Assembly (NCBI GenBank): GCA_902789915.1
Contig: CADAPW010000009.1
Location: 1-33,920, forward strand
Source: an uncultured Bacteroidia bacterium
GTDB lineage: Bacteria; Bacteroidota; Bacteroidia; Bacteroidales; F082
Length of the DNA stretch: 33,920 nt
Reading direction: 5' to 3'
The notes under the pieces: generated by a model
What the model saw: the letters and a program-made list of their open reading frames with translations, nothing else
Told to the model about the DNA's origin: nothing
Databases searched by the model: none
Part shown: piece by piece, positions 32,710-33,920 of the stretch
Position numbering within the stretch: the first letter of the stretch is position 1
Layout of the letters: each line of letters starts with the position of its first letter
Program-made: the position numbers and the translations under genes

Positions 32710-33117
32710 TTATAATTTTTTCTTCATGGTCAACTGATTCGTCTCGCCTAACCGTTGGTAGGAAACCTCGTTCATGATGTTCTTCACGATGAGGATCCCC
32801 ATTCCGCCCTGCTCGCGGTCCATCGGATTCGTTTCGGTGTCCGCATCCTCCTTCGCCGTCGGGTCGAAAGGCTTCCCTGAGTCAGAGAGCACAAAAGTCA
32901 CCTCCTGGCCATCACTCTCCGCGGTAAGGGAGATGTCCGCGGTAGTGCCTTCCGGGTAGGCATAGAAGATGACATTGGTCACCATCTCCTCCATGGCCAA
33001 CTGCAGTTTCATGGCCAGGTGCATGTCGAGTTGAAGTTCGTCGCACACGCTCTCCATGAATTCGGCAACGCGCATCAACTCCTGCTCCTCATTTTTGAAT
33101 ATCAATTCTCTTTTCAT
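32710..33117 (-). CDS. RsbW-like serine kinase / anti-sigma-type ATPase
   Basis: 135 residues from the ATG at 33117. An ORF start at 33216 adds a 33-residue N-terminus without homology-like features and is unlikely. It is a GHKL-fold ATPase of the RsbW/SpoIIAB class, which phosphorylates its STAS partner. The N box is at EEMVTNVIF (E43/E44, N48), the G1 box is DSGKPFDP (79-86) and the G2 box is GGMGILIVKNIM (104-115). It is followed 33 bp later by the STAS gene. Together with the phosphatase upstream it makes a complete partner-switching trio, most likely co-regulated with peptide export. Confidence 0.92.
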   Translation of the reverse strand: MKRELIFKNEEQELMRVAEFMESVCDELQLDMHLAMKLQLAMEEMVTNVIFYAYPEGTTADISLTAESDGQEVTFVLSDSGKPFDPTAKEDADTETNPMDREQGGMGILIVKNIMNEVSYQRLGETNQLTMKKKL

Positions 33118-33237
33118 AACAATAATAACAATTAGTGATGGTAATAAACCCGCAGCAAGGATACGACAAGCGGTGTCCGATGTCGCGGAATCACAGCCTG
33201 TCGCACAATCTTCCATTAGGCCAGATGGATACCCCGA

Positions 33238-33423
33238 TTAACGAAATTTGCCAAATATATCCATGGGTTGCAAGCCCATCCCGGCGACATTGTCGAGGTC
33301 GTCATCGTCGATAGGCCATTCTCCTGCGGCTACGAGTTCATCCTTCAAAGCATTAGCCTCTTGCATCAGCTTCTTGAGTTGCTCTTTCTTTTGTTCAACC
33401 TGTTCTTTTGTCAAATTTTCCAT
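33238..33423 (-). CDS. double-glycine leader peptide precursor 2
   Basis: 61 residues. The leader starts MENLTKEQVEQKKEQL and ends DDDLDNVAG, nearly identical to precursors 1 and 3. The junction reads VAGM instead of VAGG, followed by a 12-residue tail, GLQPMDIFGKFR, without Cys, Ser or Thr. A C39 peptidase could still cut after AG, but the missing second Gly is unusual. It has its own -7 box at 33459-33466 and lies just upstream of the kinase gene, so it may be expressed more strongly than the downstream genes. Confidence 0.85.
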   Translation of the reverse strand: MENLTKEQVEQKKEQLKKLMQEANALKDELVAAGEWPIDDDDLDNVAGMGLQPMDIFGKFR

Positions 33424-33458
33424 AATGGTTTGATTTTAAGGGTTAGAAAACAGAAGTG

Positions 33459-33466
33459 CAAATATA
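33459..33466 (-). promoter_or_regulatory. -7 box (TATATTTG) for precursor 2
   Basis: TATATTTG on the minus strand, a perfect TAnnTTTG, 35 bp before the start codon. It could drive precursor 2 and the whole downstream regulatory and export operon. Confidence 0.5.
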
Positions 33467-33553
33467 TAAAATTAATGAATATCATTCGCTTGAATTCAAT
33501 TCGTTGTTTTAGTTGGCACGGCGCAGTATTCCTCCACGAAAGCCCATTTAGTA

Positions 33554-33718
33554 TTATCGAGGTCTCCTCGATCCACCTGCCACACCGTCGAGGTCGTCAT
33601 CGCCGAGCGGCCATGCGCCTACGGCCACGAGTTCATCCTTCAAGGCATTAGCCTCTTGCAACAGCTTCTCGAGGTGCTCTTTCTTCTGTTCGATCTGTTC
33701 TTTTGTCAAATTTTCCAT
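33554..33718 (-). CDS. double-glycine leader peptide precursor 3 (54 aa)
   Basis: A 54-residue frame (ATG at 33718, stop at 33554-33556). The leader begins MENLTKEQIEQKKEHL and ends DDDLDGVAGG, aligned over its full length with precursors 1 and 2. The tail after GG is only SRRPR, basic and five residues long. This may be a true mini-peptide, or the tail may have been truncated by mutation. The conserved frame of the leader and its place between the phosphatase gene and precursor 2 support a real gene. Only 4 bp separate a TATTTTTG (33722-33729) from the ATG, too close for an ordinary promoter. Confidence 0.75.
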   Translation of the reverse strand: MENLTKEQIEQKKEHLEKLLQEANALKDELVAVGAWPLGDDDLDGVAGGSRRPR

Positions 33719-33753
33719 AATCAAAAATATTGCTTTTACAAATAATGTCGTCT

Positions 33754-33795
33754 TAACTACTAACTACTAACTGCTAACTGTTAACTGCTAACCTC
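33754..33795. repeat. heptamer array TAACTGC
   Basis: Six heptamers (TAACTAC twice, TAACTGC, TAACTGT, TAACTGC, TAACCTC). The TAG stop of the phosphatase gene (complement of 33788-33790) lies in the array. This is the same unit as at 3686-3713, 30 kb away, where it also contains a stop codon. Confidence 0.8.
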
Positions 33796-33920
33796 TAATC
33801 GTCAGACACAACAATGTCAAATCGTCGTTGGGGTCTGCGCCGGCGCGGTGTTCTTCCACGGCGTTCATGAGCATTTCGATCACTTGTTGGGAAGAGAGTG
33901 ACTTAGCACTATCCATCAAT
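33788..33920 (-). CDS. SpoIIE/PP2C-type phosphatase, C-terminal fragment
   Basis: Only the last 43 codons are in the window; the rest lies beyond 33920. The sequence LSSQQVIEMLMNAVEEH followed by GADPNDDLTLLCLTIRG is the C-terminal signature of SpoIIE-type PP2C phosphatases (helix, then NDDxTLLxL, where the Asp pair binds metal). In partner switching this enzyme dephosphorylates the STAS protein. It is in the same orientation as the peptide, kinase and STAS genes and upstream of them. Any N-terminal sensor domain cannot be seen. Confidence 0.85.
   Translation of the reverse strand, partial: LMDSAKSLSSQQVIEMLMNAVEEHRAGADPNDDLTLLCLTIRG

Noticed and set aside
33722..33729. TATTTTTG as a promoter for precursor 3
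   Set aside because: It ends only 4 bp before the ATG, which would place the transcription start at or inside the coding sequence. It could only work for a leaderless mRNA.

Overview
The window looks like a chromosomal segment of a member of the Bacteroidota, probably a gut or oral Bacteroidales. Three things point there. Genes are preceded by the Bacteroidetes -7 box TAnnTTTG (often continuing ...TTTGCCGC) rather than an E. coli -10 box. Signal peptides end in HAQ or FAQ. The CRISPR-Cas locus has the gene order and protein types known from Porphyromonas gingivalis (PGING variant of type I-B). I cannot name the genus.

Layout. 1-5585: ordinary small genes: a frameshifted secreted protein, a type B carboxylesterase, a small hypothetical, a membrane protein, an orphan OppC/DppC-type permease, and a 172-aa hypothetical. 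5696-5871: sixteen in-register 11-bp tandem units. 5908-6004: a two-repeat relic of a type I-C-like CRISPR array. It is joined directly to a type I-B array of 83 repeats and 82 spacers (6035-11356), which is read on the minus strand from a leader next to cas2. 11570-20603: a minus-strand cas operon, cas6-cas5-cas8-cas7-cas3-rhuM-cas4-cas1-cas2, with a RhuM-family gene embedded between the interference and adaptation modules. 20942-23010: tRNA-Leu(TAG), a small membrane protein and an EamA transporter. 23091-24286: apparent mobile or phage debris, with a possible phage-type nuclease domain, a terminator, an unusual tRNA-like transcription unit, and a truncated REase-like fragment.

24303-33920 (all minus strand): a peptide-export and signalling locus. 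Read in the direction of transcription it contains the C-terminus of a SpoIIE/PP2C phosphatase, two double-glycine leader peptides, an RsbW-like kinase, a STAS-domain antagonist, an NHLM-type HlyD protein, a C39-peptidase ABC exporter, a second NHLM-type ABC protein, a lipoprotein membrane-fusion protein, a TolC-like outer-membrane channel, and a third leader peptide. The three precursors share a nearly identical leader of about 48 residues but have unrelated, very short, Cys-free tails. No peptide-modifying enzyme is visible. The likely logic is that a partner-switching module (phosphatase, kinase, STAS) controls or senses a dedicated system that trims the peptides and exports them across both membranes.

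Intergenic DNA is unusual. Tandem heptamer arrays with several different unit sequences occur in most gaps and repeatedly contain or abut stop codons. Two other interspersed repeat families are also present, one of which lies in the gaps of the exporter operon.
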